Origin: Phymorhynchus buccinoides
Taxonomy: Eukaryota > Mollusca > Gastropoda > Neogastropoda > Raphitomidae
Direction: 5' to 3'
Length of the DNA: 64,000 nt
Assembly: GCA_017654935.2 (NCBI GenBank)
Contig: CM065690.1
Location: 28,605,278-28,669,277 of the forward strand
Shown here: in pieces, positions 58,820-64,000 of the stretch
Position numbering within the stretch: the stretch's first letter is position 1
How the letters are laid out: each line of letters opens with the position of its first letter
Notes under the pieces: model-generated
What the model was told of the DNA's origin: nothing
Databases searched by the model: none
What the model saw: the letters and a program-made list of their open reading frames with translations, nothing else
Program-made: the position numbers and the translations under genes

Positions 58820-59317
58820 AGAGGGGAGAAGGGATGCAAGGTGGGTCCGGAGCACGGGAAGGGTAGGCGGGGTTGTGGAGGGAGGGATTGGGTGTGAATT
58901 GGGGAGGGGGGGGGGGCGCTGCTTATTTAAATCCGGGACTTGAAGCCTTCCACTGAGGCTGATGTCACTGCCTCAGGTGGAAGGGAGTTCCAATCTCCAA
59001 TGGTCCGAGGAAAGAAATAACTTTCTGTAGCTCATTTTGCAGGATGGAAGAAGGTAGGTTGACTGGTGTGACTGTCTTGTTTGTCTGGCTGTCCGATTGA
59101 GGGATGGGCTGTATGGGGTATTGATGGAAATGTCCCCATTATGAAGCTTGAAGAAGGCTTCTTTTTTCACTTCCAGTAACGTCCACCTCACACCTGCCGT
59201 TATTTATTGACATTGATATACACAGGAGTTCATTATGTTTACCTTCAAAAACGCATCAAGCAGATAAAGAGAGGACCAGAATCCTAGTATTAACGCTATC
59301 CAAGTTGTCTGCAACAT
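46787..59317 (-). CDS. MBTPS2: Membrane-bound transcription factor site-2 protease (complete, 9 exons)
   Basis: The nine exons (59317-59243, 56420-56151, 55047-54944, 54435-54189, 53120-52880, 51185-51109, 48383-48188, 47746-47671, 47006-46787) join in phase to 1506 nt, 501 residues plus stop. The human protein is about 519. The product is an intramembrane zinc metalloprotease of the Golgi that makes the second cut in SREBP and ATF6 after site-1 protease. HEVGH (residues 140-144) supplies two His ligands and the catalytic Glu. [10 protein letters not shown] (Asp 450) supplies the third ligand. [21 protein letters not shown] and [10 protein letters not shown] are family signatures. A Cys-rich lumenal region lies in exons 6-7. 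All introns are GT-AG. It appears functional. Exons 4, 5, 7 and 9 each touch a tandem duplication. Confidence 0.95.
47671..47746 (-). CDS. MBTPS2: MBTPS2 exon 8
   Basis: A 76-nt exon between CTCCCAACAG| and TGCAA|GTATCC. Encodes [20 protein letters not shown] and ETFCK, matching the family segment before KYLISLSG. Confidence 0.93.
47828..48040 (+). repeat. SINE-like family A copy in MBTPS2 intron 7
   Basis: CTTCGATCGCTCAGATAGTT, GCGCAGATGCGTCATGCTGC, AGTTAGGCCTAGCAAGTCCA and GGCAGGAGAATGGACCGG match the 19150 copy. It stops at GCAAAGGG, so the rest is missing. Confidence 0.75.
48188..48383 (-). CDS. MBTPS2: MBTPS2 exon 7
   Basis: A 196-nt exon from CTCCCCAG|CACTATTCC to TCTG|GTGCGT. Encodes [20 protein letters not shown], a Cys-containing lumenal segment, and [11 protein letters not shown]. 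Only 20 bp of intron separate the acceptor from an inserted TTAA MITE. The acceptor and first exon codons are the first monomer of the 37-bp array. Confidence 0.95.
48371..50105 (-). repeat. 37-bp minisatellite of the exon 7 splice acceptor, ~43 copies
   Basis: Minus-strand monomer: AGCATCCCTGTCTGATCCCC, AGCACTATGCCTGCCTT. The real junction reads CATCCCTGTCTGCTCCCCAG|CACTATTCCTGCCTG, so every monomer holds a 3' splice-site-like sequence. A T variant (GATGTTAAGG on +) occurs at 48404, 48751, 49084, 49417, 49749 and 49971. After removing the 125-bp MITE insertion these lie 6, 9, 9, 9 and 6 monomers apart. One monomer near 49713 is 36 bp. Confidence 0.95.
48404..48532. mobile_element. TTAA-flanked MITE, copy 2, inside the 37-bp array
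   Basis: TTAA at 48404-48407 and 48529-48532 bounds a sequence matching 719-860: AAAGACCCCCCACATGACGT, CCCTCTTATGCTAGGAAGA, GTGGGTCTT. It inserted into a T-variant monomer, which offers TTAA. It leaves only the last 20 intronic bases before exon 7. Confidence 0.85.
50185..50345 (-). repeat. SINE-like family B, inverted copy in intron 6
   Basis: The minus strand carries ATCCCCACTCTTAACCAAGA, GGACAGCCGATGTTGGGGAA and AATCCCCTTGGCTGCAGCAC, as in 41195-41410. Confidence 0.68.
50350..50440. repeat. (AAT)n / 'AGCGC..GCGCTTTACAAA' repeat
   Basis: ATTAATAATAAATCAAGCTTC, TTAGCGC and AGAGCGCTTTACAAAT resemble 28895-28985 and 62705-62790. Confidence 0.5.
50699..51015 (+). repeat. tRNA-derived SINE in MBTPS2 intron 6
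   Basis: The head GAGGCACAGTGGTAGCGCGT (box A-like) and GAGTTCGAACCTAGG (box B-like) are about 35 bp apart, as in a tRNA promoter. GACGATAAACCGAGGTCCCG and CCCATGCACTTAGCAC form a conserved-looking body. The distal part (CTCCAGGTGGGAGCAACCCG, CAGAGACGCCTCTGTG) also occurs at 6313 and 58258. Confidence 0.75.
51109..51185 (-). CDS. MBTPS2: MBTPS2 exon 6 (Cys-rich)
   Basis: A 77-nt exon between CGCTGGAG| and CACA|GTAAGC. Encodes [20 protein letters not shown] and NSQHT, aligning with the ECC..CFSYR segment of vertebrate site-2 proteases. Phases 1 in and 0 out fit exons 5 and 7. Confidence 0.88.
51348..52115. mobile_element. CAGGCATGCTAC-ended hAT-like element, 768 bp
   Basis: The inverted ends CAGGCATGCTAC and GTAGCATGCCTG are flanked by A runs (AAAAA). 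The inside includes GGGGGTCCGGGGGCATGCCC, a C-rich stretch, and a 48-bp direct repeat (GAGTCGACTGCTTGCACGCG at 51928 and 51976). No transposase frame is recognised. Confidence 0.78.
52453..52862 (-). pseudogene. Partial in-frame duplicate of MBTPS2 exon 5, split by a MITE
   Basis: The sequence from [20 protein letters not shown] to [11 protein letters not shown] repeats exon 5 with a 210-bp period. This copy lacks the exon 5 acceptor and beginning, and its donor end (AGAG|GTAAGG at 52453) is separated by the insertion at 52473-52684. Exon 5, its donor and the spacer stay open in frame into this copy. Confidence 0.85.
52473..52684. mobile_element. CAGACCTGTTTAC-ended MITE inside the exon 5 duplicate
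   Basis: The inverted ends CAGACCTGTTTAC and GTAAACAGGTCTG are flanked by ACTTTG and ACTTTC. The empty site is visible in exon 5 itself (TTAAGTTTCCC). A second copy is at 58427-58612. Confidence 0.85.
52880..53120 (-). CDS. MBTPS2: MBTPS2 exon 5
   Basis: A 241-nt exon from TTTGTCCAG| to TTAGAG|GTAAGG. Encodes [20 protein letters not shown] and DWYQC, corresponding to the GPRGL..GD..T/DWNEC lumenal/PDZ-like region. Phase 0 in, 1 out. Its second half is tandemly duplicated downstream. Confidence 0.93.
53121..53757. other. MBTPS2 intron 4, unique part
   Basis: Contains an imperfect duplication (GCAAGACTCCTTTCACT.A..AACAAAGG at 53202 and 53288) and AAACCGCCCA motifs at 53516-53565. No exon is seen. 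Confidence 0.5.
53757..54264 (-). repeat. 102-bp in-frame tandem repeat of the MBTPS2 exon 4 donor end, 5 copies
   Basis: Each unit encodes [20 protein letters not shown] and AEVG, followed by intronic bases that are also open (FLCFFNPLL). Donor-type GCTGAG|GTAGGC occurs at exon edges 54189, 54087, 53985, 53883 and 53781. The 5'-most unit reads LPVALLPF and the other four LPMALLPF. All remain in one frame, so any of the five donors gives a continuous protein. Confidence 0.93.
54189..54435 (-). CDS. MBTPS2: MBTPS2 exon 4
   Basis: A 247-nt exon from TTATCCAG| to GCTGAG|GTAGGC. Encodes [35 protein letters not shown] and a hydrophobic helix ([20 protein letters not shown]). The 5'-most donor is taken as the ancestral end because it gives the family-typical length. 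Four further donors 102 bp apart lie downstream in frame. Confidence 0.93.
54778..54882. mobile_element. TA-type palindromic MITE in MBTPS2 intron 3
   Basis: CAGTGGAACCTCCTTTATAA at the left and TTATAAGGGAGGTTCTACTG at the right are near-perfect inverted ends, with TA next to the right end. Same family as 1477 and 32955. Confidence 0.75.
54944..55047 (-). CDS. MBTPS2: MBTPS2 exon 3 (HExxH zinc motif)
   Basis: A 104-nt exon from GTTTGTAG| to GTCAG|GTCAGT. Encodes [20 protein letters not shown] and [19 protein letters not shown] is the site-2 protease active-site motif inside a membrane helix. Confidence 0.96.
55145..55583. mobile_element. 'TACCATATTTTTCGGAC' MITE with a nested insertion
   Basis: TACCATATTTTTCGGACTAT at the left and ATAGTCCAAACAATATGGTA at the right are inverted ends. 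Inner AAGGTG..CCTTGTA blocks also pair. Another element is nested at about 55216-55470. Confidence 0.75.
55216..55470. mobile_element. CAGGCATGAGA-ended element nested in the MITE
   Basis: CAGGCATGAGACTG at the left and CAATCTCACACCTG at the right are degenerate inverted ends. Inside lie GGCTGAAAAGCATCCTAAAA and AGCCTGAAATCAGCC. TAAT-like flanks are too weak to define a duplication. Confidence 0.55.
55920..56119. mobile_element. CAGGCATGGTA-ended hAT-like MITE, 200 bp
   Basis: The inverted ends CAGGCATGGTA and TACCATGCCTG are flanked by AATCA. It ends 31 bp from the exon 2 donor. Confidence 0.85.
56151..56420 (-). CDS. MBTPS2: MBTPS2 exon 2
   Basis: A 270-nt exon from GCGCAAGCAG| to CCTGTG|GTAATG, phase 0 at both ends. 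Encodes [32 protein letters not shown], a hydrophobic helix ([20 protein letters not shown]) and QQVLTPV. The vertebrate poly-Ser loop is absent, which accounts for part of the shorter length. The acceptor could be 3 nt upstream. Confidence 0.92.
56640..57950. other. MBTPS2 intron 1, no gene
   Basis: AT-rich with short CA and GT runs. Nothing exon-like on either strand was convincing. Confidence 0.5.
57955..58205 (+). mobile_element. CR1-type LINE fragment in MBTPS2 intron 1
   Basis: Across shifted frames it reads [35 protein letters not shown] and [20 protein letters not shown], the conserved post-RT segment of CR1-like LINEs. At least two frameshifts, about 250 bp in total. Confidence 0.75.
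58258..58330 (+). repeat. SINE-tail-type repeat fragment
   Basis: AGTCACAGAGACTTATCTCT, GTGAAATTCAAGCTGCTC and CCCTGGAGAGCGCGTC resemble 6313-6400 and the distal part of 50699-51015. Confidence 0.55.
58427..58612. mobile_element. CAGACCTGTTTAC-ended MITE, copy 2
   Basis: The inverted ends CAGACCTGTTTAC and GTAAACAGGTCTG match 52473-52684 with a shared interior (CAGACTACTC.AGACTTGTGT). AGTTA lies on both sides, two bases off the right end. Confidence 0.8.
58780..58818. repeat. Poly-G tract
   Basis: About 35 consecutive G, with more G-rich sequence to 58915. Confidence 0.97.
59243..59317 (-). CDS. MBTPS2: MBTPS2 exon 1 (start)
   Basis: ATG at 59317-59315 and 25 codons to TTGAAG|GTAAAC. Encodes [20 protein letters not shown] and DAFLK, a hydrophobic first helix as in the family. 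Phase 0 joins exon 2. Confidence 0.9.
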
Positions 59318-59743
59318 GCTGTCTTCCCTACACTGTCATTCGCGCACGTGCACAAAACACGGTCTCCGGCCTACTTTCATGACTGCTTCGTACTCTTGCA
59401 TGAACACCTTGTGAACGTTTAAAATCGAGACATTTCAAACTAAAAATGGATAGACGAAGTGGAACAGCATCTGGTGCTTGCCTACACGTCAACTTTGCAA
59501 ACGTGTTTCATCTTTGTCACTAGGCCTACAGGGAAAGTGAAAAAAACATGATGAAATATTTTTTGTTCTCAGCTTTCTCCATTTCATGTGGTCCGCGAGA
59601 AAGGTTGAGTCTTAGCTAAAAATAGACTGCACTGAAGGGCTTTGTTGCTTTTGATTGGATAATTTGTGACTTCCTAGACAGGAAGTCAGCTGTTGGATGG
59701 TGGGATATCCGGCTCGCTTGCATCAGAAAGAAAAGCGTGAAAC
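59318..59743. promoter_or_regulatory. Divergent promoter region MBTPS2 / EIF2S3
   Basis: 426 bp separate the two start codons of head-to-head genes. Visible motifs: GCGCACGTGC (E-box core CACGTG) near 59343, GATTGGAT (inverted CCAAT) at 59653-59660, and a perfect ETS-type palindrome GACTTCCTAGACAGGAAGTC at 59668-59687. No TATA box is obvious. Shared use is inferred from the arrangement. Confidence 0.6.
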
Positions 59744-59815
59744 ATGGCTGGAGACGAAGATAAACCCGAAACAAATAGACAACCTCATTTGTCTAAGCAA
59801 GATCTAAATACATTG
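59744..59815 (+). CDS. EIF2S3: Eukaryotic translation initiation factor 2 subunit gamma, exon 1
   Basis: ATG followed by 24 codons to CATTG|GTAAGT (phase 0). The end QPHLSKQDLNTL is the conserved start of eIF2 gamma (vertebrate form QPHLSRQDL.TL), just before the DV.KLTPL segment that leads to the GTPase domain. eIF2 gamma binds GTP and initiator Met-tRNA. Only this exon is visible. The next would begin with DV.KL and lies beyond 64000 or was missed. Confidence 0.78.
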
Positions 59816-60313
59816 GTAAGTATTTTAGCGTATTCTTTCTTAGAAGGATCTGACCTGAGGATCATCTTGAATGGTCCGTGATTTTTATTTCATATTAATT
59901 AATTTAAATGTCCACACCATCTCAGGCATCTGTCTTGATTCGCTGTGTGTTACTGTGTAGGCTAAATACTAATTAGGCATTCACACGTGGGGTTTAGACT
60001 AAGGATTAATCCTCTTTTTCACTGTGACTTTTTATTCTGTCAAACTGATATATCTGGGTATCAATTTCTGGATTATCATTATGGGAGGCAACATCACGCT
60101 CAGACCCGAGCAGCTGGCTGGGTCACAAAAACCAAAGCACCCCTATGTTCATGCAGCAGCTTAGGCCCTGTATCAGATGGAACCGACCCCTCTTTTTTCA
60201 GTCTTTTTTTTCTGAGGGTGCCAGAATGATCAATTTAATGATCGTGGGCTCCAAAGAGAACAGAAGATTTTACTGATTAATAGTTGATTTACTTCCCTTG
60301 ATTATGACTGTGA
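59816..60313 (+). other. EIF2S3 intron 1, start
   Basis: No further eIF2 gamma coding sequence is recognised. The ORF at 59987 has no family features. Confidence 0.5.
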
Positions 60314-60321
60314 CTAACGCC

Positions 60322-60564
60322 CAGGGTTTCTGATAAGCTGATGTGTCTTAGGGTCCCAGGGACCCCTTAATCAGATTTAAAACGAGTCCCAGGCTCAGGG
60401 CTCCCCATTCTGTGCGTCAAATGTGCGTGACAGACGCATTAAAACTTCGTACTGGGGGTGAAACGACACACTATAATTACTGCTGGAGGGTTATGAGACG
60501 CACTATTAATCTGCCCAGTGGGTGAGCCCGTCTCCCATTTCACCCAGCGTGTCTCCCATTTCAC

Positions 60565-60613
<49 letters not shown>

Positions 60614-61609
60614 CCCCCCCCCCCCCCAGGTGAGTTTCCCCACCCCACCCCCATCCTCCATTTACTCACATAACCCCGGTCCCGTCTTCCATAAATAGAC
60701 AGGACAAGCATTGGGTTAGAAAAAAACAAACCCTCCATCACTTGAAACACTTCAGAGGCATTAGCATTAACATTGTGTGTGACTGTGTTGGTAACATTTG
60801 TGTGTCGTAAATGCCAGGCGTGTAATGCTTCATACTGCCTCAGTGCCTGTGCATACAATACTTTACATTTTTTGGACAGTACCCACATGTCTTTATGCTT
60901 ATTTTGTTTTGATTTTTCACCCTCTATAAGTTCACCCTGGGGGTGAAGAGACTCTATAGCTGCTTCCTGGGGGTGAAAATACCCTCTATGGTCAAACAAA
61001 ATGAGGAGCCCTGAGGCTAACTTCAGTGGGTCCCATGTACCACATCAAGAAACGTGTCTATAAACATGTACAAATACACTTATTACACATACCTCAAATT
61101 CGGCGATTAACATTACATTCATAACATTTTCACGCACACGCTGCACTTCATTGACTGTGATGTTTCGTCAAACTCCAGTCAGGAAAACTCTTTTTTCCAG
61201 ACTGGTTTGTAGGCCCGCACCTTTTTCGTCGCAGGTGGATCATTGACACTCGCAGATGTTGATGGTTGATTGACATCTTTCTCACTTTCTTTGCGCTTTC
61301 CAGGCACTAACACCCACAAATTTAAAGACATTTTGTTGTTAGTCGAGTAGCGCGAAAGGCTTTTTCCGGTACAGCGAGAGGCATCATGGGAAAGGGAAAG
61401 TTTTATAATTAAGGGAAGCAACTCTCATATCATAGCAGACGATGCCTGTGGCCGACTTTCAATGTTAGACAGTGTCTTAATTCGTTTTTGTATTCGTTTT
61501 TCATGATTTTTTTAGTGCATCCCCAGGGACTCGCTTGGCAAACATTCAATGCGTCCTTTTAACTTTCAATGCGTCAGGAACACTAGTTTTTTCATTATCA
61601 GAAGCCCTG
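60322..61609 (-). mobile_element. hAT-type transposon remnant with nested insertion
   Basis: The inverted ends CAGGGTTTCTGATAA and TTATCAGAAGCCCTG are flanked by CTAACGCC and ATGACGCT, a decayed 8-bp duplication typical of hAT. The minus strand at 61130-61421 encodes PSTSASVNDPPATKKVRAYK and PVWKKE, then after a frameshift WLEFDETSQSMKCSVC. This is the N-terminal zinc-finger start of hAT-like transposase proteins. The element at 60396-61013 is nested in it. Confidence 0.72.
60396..61013. mobile_element. CAGGGCTCC-ended element with AGGCT target duplication
   Basis: The inverted ends CAGGGCTCCCCATT and AATGAGGAGCCCTG are flanked by AGGCT on both sides. The inside has repeated GGGGGTGAAA.GAC motifs, (CT)n at 60569-60611 and a C run. 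A 129-codon minus frame inside has no recognised domain. Confidence 0.85.
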
Positions 61610-61739
61610 ATGACGCTGTTTAATGCAATTTTTAGCTATCCACCTCATCACTCATGTTCTCGCCTTCCAATGTCAACATATCGTTCTTTCCGTTTCATAA
61701 AAATAACCATAACCTAGTCCTAACCCTATCCCTTTCCTG

Positions 61740-62125
61740 AGCAAGGCAGAATGTTGCTTCTTAATGAGCAGATTGCGTTCTTGAGAGCGGGAAAAAGCCT
61801 ACCTAAAAAATAAAAATAAATAAAAGGGGTGGATGGAGAAAAAAAATTGAAAAAAGGGGGAAAAAATGAGAAAATAAACCAGCAAAAAAGGAGGAAAGGA
61901 AGGAAACAATTAAAGAAAGGGTTAAAAATTGAGGAAGTGGTGGTGGGTTGCATGATGAGTGAGCAAGATAGCGGAGAGCGGATGAATGATTGGGTGTGGT
62001 GTGAGAGTTACATATTTGTTAATGTAAATTTATGTTTCATGCTTTTATTTAATATTTTTATTTTACACGGTGGAAGACAAGTTTCCATGTGCGTTGTGCA
62101 ATGCCAATGGACAATAAAGAAACTT
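61740..62125 (+). mobile_element. Retrotransposon 3' end fragment (copy 2)
   Basis: The opposite-orientation partner of 18370-18700: GGGTTGCATGATGAGTGAGC, AAGATAGCGGAGAGCGGATG, then GGTGGAAGACAAGTTTCCAT and the terminus GGACAATAAAGAAA. Protein identity unknown. Confidence 0.55.
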
Positions 62126-62589
62126 ATGACGGAGTTATGTTGACGTTCTGCGAGTAGCCAGGCATGCTTCATTGTGTCTAAGCACAGAATGGTGCCGAAT
62201 GGTGAGATTACTAAATGGTCAAAACACTGAATGGTTGGGCCGAATGGTGGAAGCATTAAAGTTTAACCCTAAAAACAGCCACCCAAAACAGCAGCTTGAA
62301 TGCTAAGTCCACCATTTGCCTTCCTTCGGCAAAGTGGTGATCGTTGAACGAAGTGACTTAGTAAGCTTTCAGTTAGTTTTTCTTTGTTGATCATTTTATT
62401 TTTTCATTATTTTTCTAACCCTGTCCATTACCTGATTCAAGGCAAAGACTTGGCCCACTTATCTTATTAGTGTTCTTTTTTTTTAATAGTAATTTCTTGT
62501 ATCTGCACCACCAGACGACCCAAGCTCCTTCCTGTGCACCCATGATATTAATATTATATAAAACTTAAAAGGAAACAAATAAAACCAAA

Positions 62590-62660
62590 TTCCTTGAACT
62601 GCATAGTTTTCTTTATTTTTCTAGAGCCAATATTTCGCTTCATGGAAGCTTCGTCAGGGC
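62590..62660 (-). mobile_element. Penelope-like element end with hammerhead-like motif
   Basis: The minus strand has CTGACGA (62657-62651), one A, GCTTC-CAT-GAAGC (perfect 5-bp hairpin), then GAAA (62636-62633). This is the CUGANGA-stem-GAAA core order of hammerhead ribozymes, with a one-base bulge. The following ATATTGGCTCTAGAAAAATAAAG is typical of Penelope-like element ends. The cleavage-site strand was not located. Confidence 0.5.
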
Positions 62661-62704
62661 TGTAGCAACATACACAAACCGTATAATCTGAATGTACGTG
62701 TAAT

Positions 62705-62790
62705 CATAATAAAGAAAGCTTATATAGTGCACATTCCAGGCTAGCTGCTCATAGCGCTTTACAAAAAATACATTTAACCAAATCACATCA
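62705..62790 (+). repeat. 'CTTATATAGTGCAC..AGCGCTTTACAAAA' repeat
   Basis: Third member of the family at 28895 and 50350. Confidence 0.5.
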
Positions 62791-62849
62791 ATACCCATGC
62801 TCACAAGCACACTATTACTGACGAACACAGCATATCATTTGCATGCGCA

Positions 62850-63041
62850 TGCACACATACATACATACGTACGTGCGTATGTACATGTATACATGATACA
62901 ATGATACATACATACAATGATGCATACACAAAGACACAAACACACACATACATGTATACACACTTATGCCTACACACGCACGAGCACACGCACACACGTG
63001 CATGTATATATGTTCTTTCTTTTTGCTCATGCATACCCTAA

Positions 63042-63086
<45 letters not shown>

Positions 63087-63195
63087 TCACTCACTCACTC
63101 ACCCTAAAGCACACACACACACACTCGCTCGCTCGCTCGCTCGCTCACTCGCTCACACAAACACACACACACAAACAAACACACACATACCTCTA
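62850..63195. repeat. CA-rich microsatellites with (CTCA)n and (CTCG)n
   Basis: (CA)n at 63042-63080, (ACTC)n at 63080-63102, (CTCG)n at 63123-63152. Open frames here are artefacts. Confidence 0.9.
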
Positions 63196-63469
63196 ATACG
63201 CTCTATCGTCTATGATCACATAGTTTGTCTTTTCTATATAACACCACCACAGTCATTAACAGCAAATGTTAAATTCATCTCTTTAAATTTTACACAAGAG
63301 ATTCAGAAGGGAGAATTCATTAAAAAAAATTGATGACTTTTAAAATTGTACAGTAAGATTAAGATTAAGAACTCATCACATGAAAAATCGCAATGATCAT
63401 ATGATTTAATTCATAACATACTATGACATTTCTTTAAAGTACCCCAGATTTGCTACTAGTTTTTGGTCC

Positions 63470-64000
63470 AGTTCAGACATGAAAGGAAACAATCAACATA
63501 ATCGCAAGTGTGTGATGGGCCCATTGCCGTTCCTGTGTTTGGGGCTGCAATGGTGGTTTTTCCTTTTCCATCACGGCATCAGTATAGCTGTATGCATTAT
63601 TTTCTAAAACTAGTTTGAGTGCTTCGATAATAGCGGCAACTGGGACATCTAATCCACGCCCATGTATTTCAACATCTTTGCAACAGCCGGTACCCATGTG
63701 AATCATGATTGTCTACACTTGGATATAGTGCGATAACATCACAGGCCAGAAGGCAAGCAGAATCAGGTAGCCTTGGAATCGGATCATTGATTCTGTCTGT
63801 TTTCCTCAGAAATTCCTTAGTGTCAATGATTTGAAAGGGAATGTGTTCTGTCAAGTGTGATATTGCTTGCTGGACCAACTTAGATAGGGGCTGAACTGGG
63901 GTGCCACTCCCGGATAACAATAACCTGTATGGTATCCGTATGGGTTTGTGCACTTTGAGTAGAGGTACGGACCTCAACCGCATATAGTATCATAAATCAT
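63470..64000 (-). mobile_element. Penelope-like retroelement RT fragment
   Basis: The minus strand from the window edge reads VPLLKVHKPIRIPYRLLLSG, GTPVQPLSKLVQ and then LLACDVIALYPSVDN. This is the LPKxHK / GTP..LS / DV..LYPS series of Penelope-like RTs. A frameshift after SVDN moves the frame to GRGLDVPVAAIIEALKLVLE. The element continues beyond 64000 on its 5' side and is inactive. Confidence 0.8.

Noticed and set aside
60610..60999. 129-codon minus-strand frame
   Set aside because: It lies inside the CAGGGCTCC-ended element, is partly built from its internal GGGTGAAA repeats, and has no recognised domain.

Overview
This is a eukaryotic, animal-type window: long introns with GT-AG junctions, tracts of (CA)n, (GA)n and poly-G, and many LINE, Penelope-like, SINE and DNA-transposon remnants. 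The repeat style and the protein families suggest a marine mollusc, possibly a gastropod. That placement is inference. Two 500-N assembly gaps are present (7948-8447 and 43350-43849).

Layout. 1-5 kb: two + strand exons of an ER/secretory-type JmjC (cupin_8) oxygenase-like gene, with at least one linking exon not found. 6-37 kb: repeat-dominated sequence with several LINE remnants (6.5-7.9, 8.9-9.6, 12.4-16.7, 31.1-31.6, 31.9-32.9 kb), a duplicated LINE-endonuclease fragment between 52-bp minisatellites (20.4-24 kb), two dispersed SINE-like families, and three weak exon candidates for a small membrane or secreted protein (24.0-26.6 kb). 38-40.6 kb: two related C2H2 zinc-finger terminal exons on the minus strand, the second frameshifted. 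46.8-59.3 kb: a complete nine-exon minus-strand gene for the site-2 protease MBTPS2. The predicted exons join phase-perfectly into 501 codons, with HEVGH and LDG zinc-ligand motifs. 59.7 kb: exon 1 of a divergent + strand gene whose start matches eIF2 gamma (EIF2S3), sharing a 426-bp intergenic promoter. 60-64 kb: nested hAT-like elements and a Penelope-like element.

Main observation. Tandem arrays repeatedly sit on exon edges of the host genes. In MBTPS2 the exon 7 acceptor is monomer 1 of a ~43-copy 37-bp array. The exon 4 donor end is repeated five times in frame (102 bp), exon 5 is partly duplicated in frame (210 bp), and the stop codon/3' end is repeated downstream (~122 bp). In the zinc-finger pair, one acceptor and both stop-codon ends are also repeated (about 90-100, 56 and 82 bp). 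That gives seven exon-edge arrays within about 17 kb. Several CAG-ended transposons with 5-6-bp target duplications, a TTAA element and a fold-back element have inserted in or beside these arrays.
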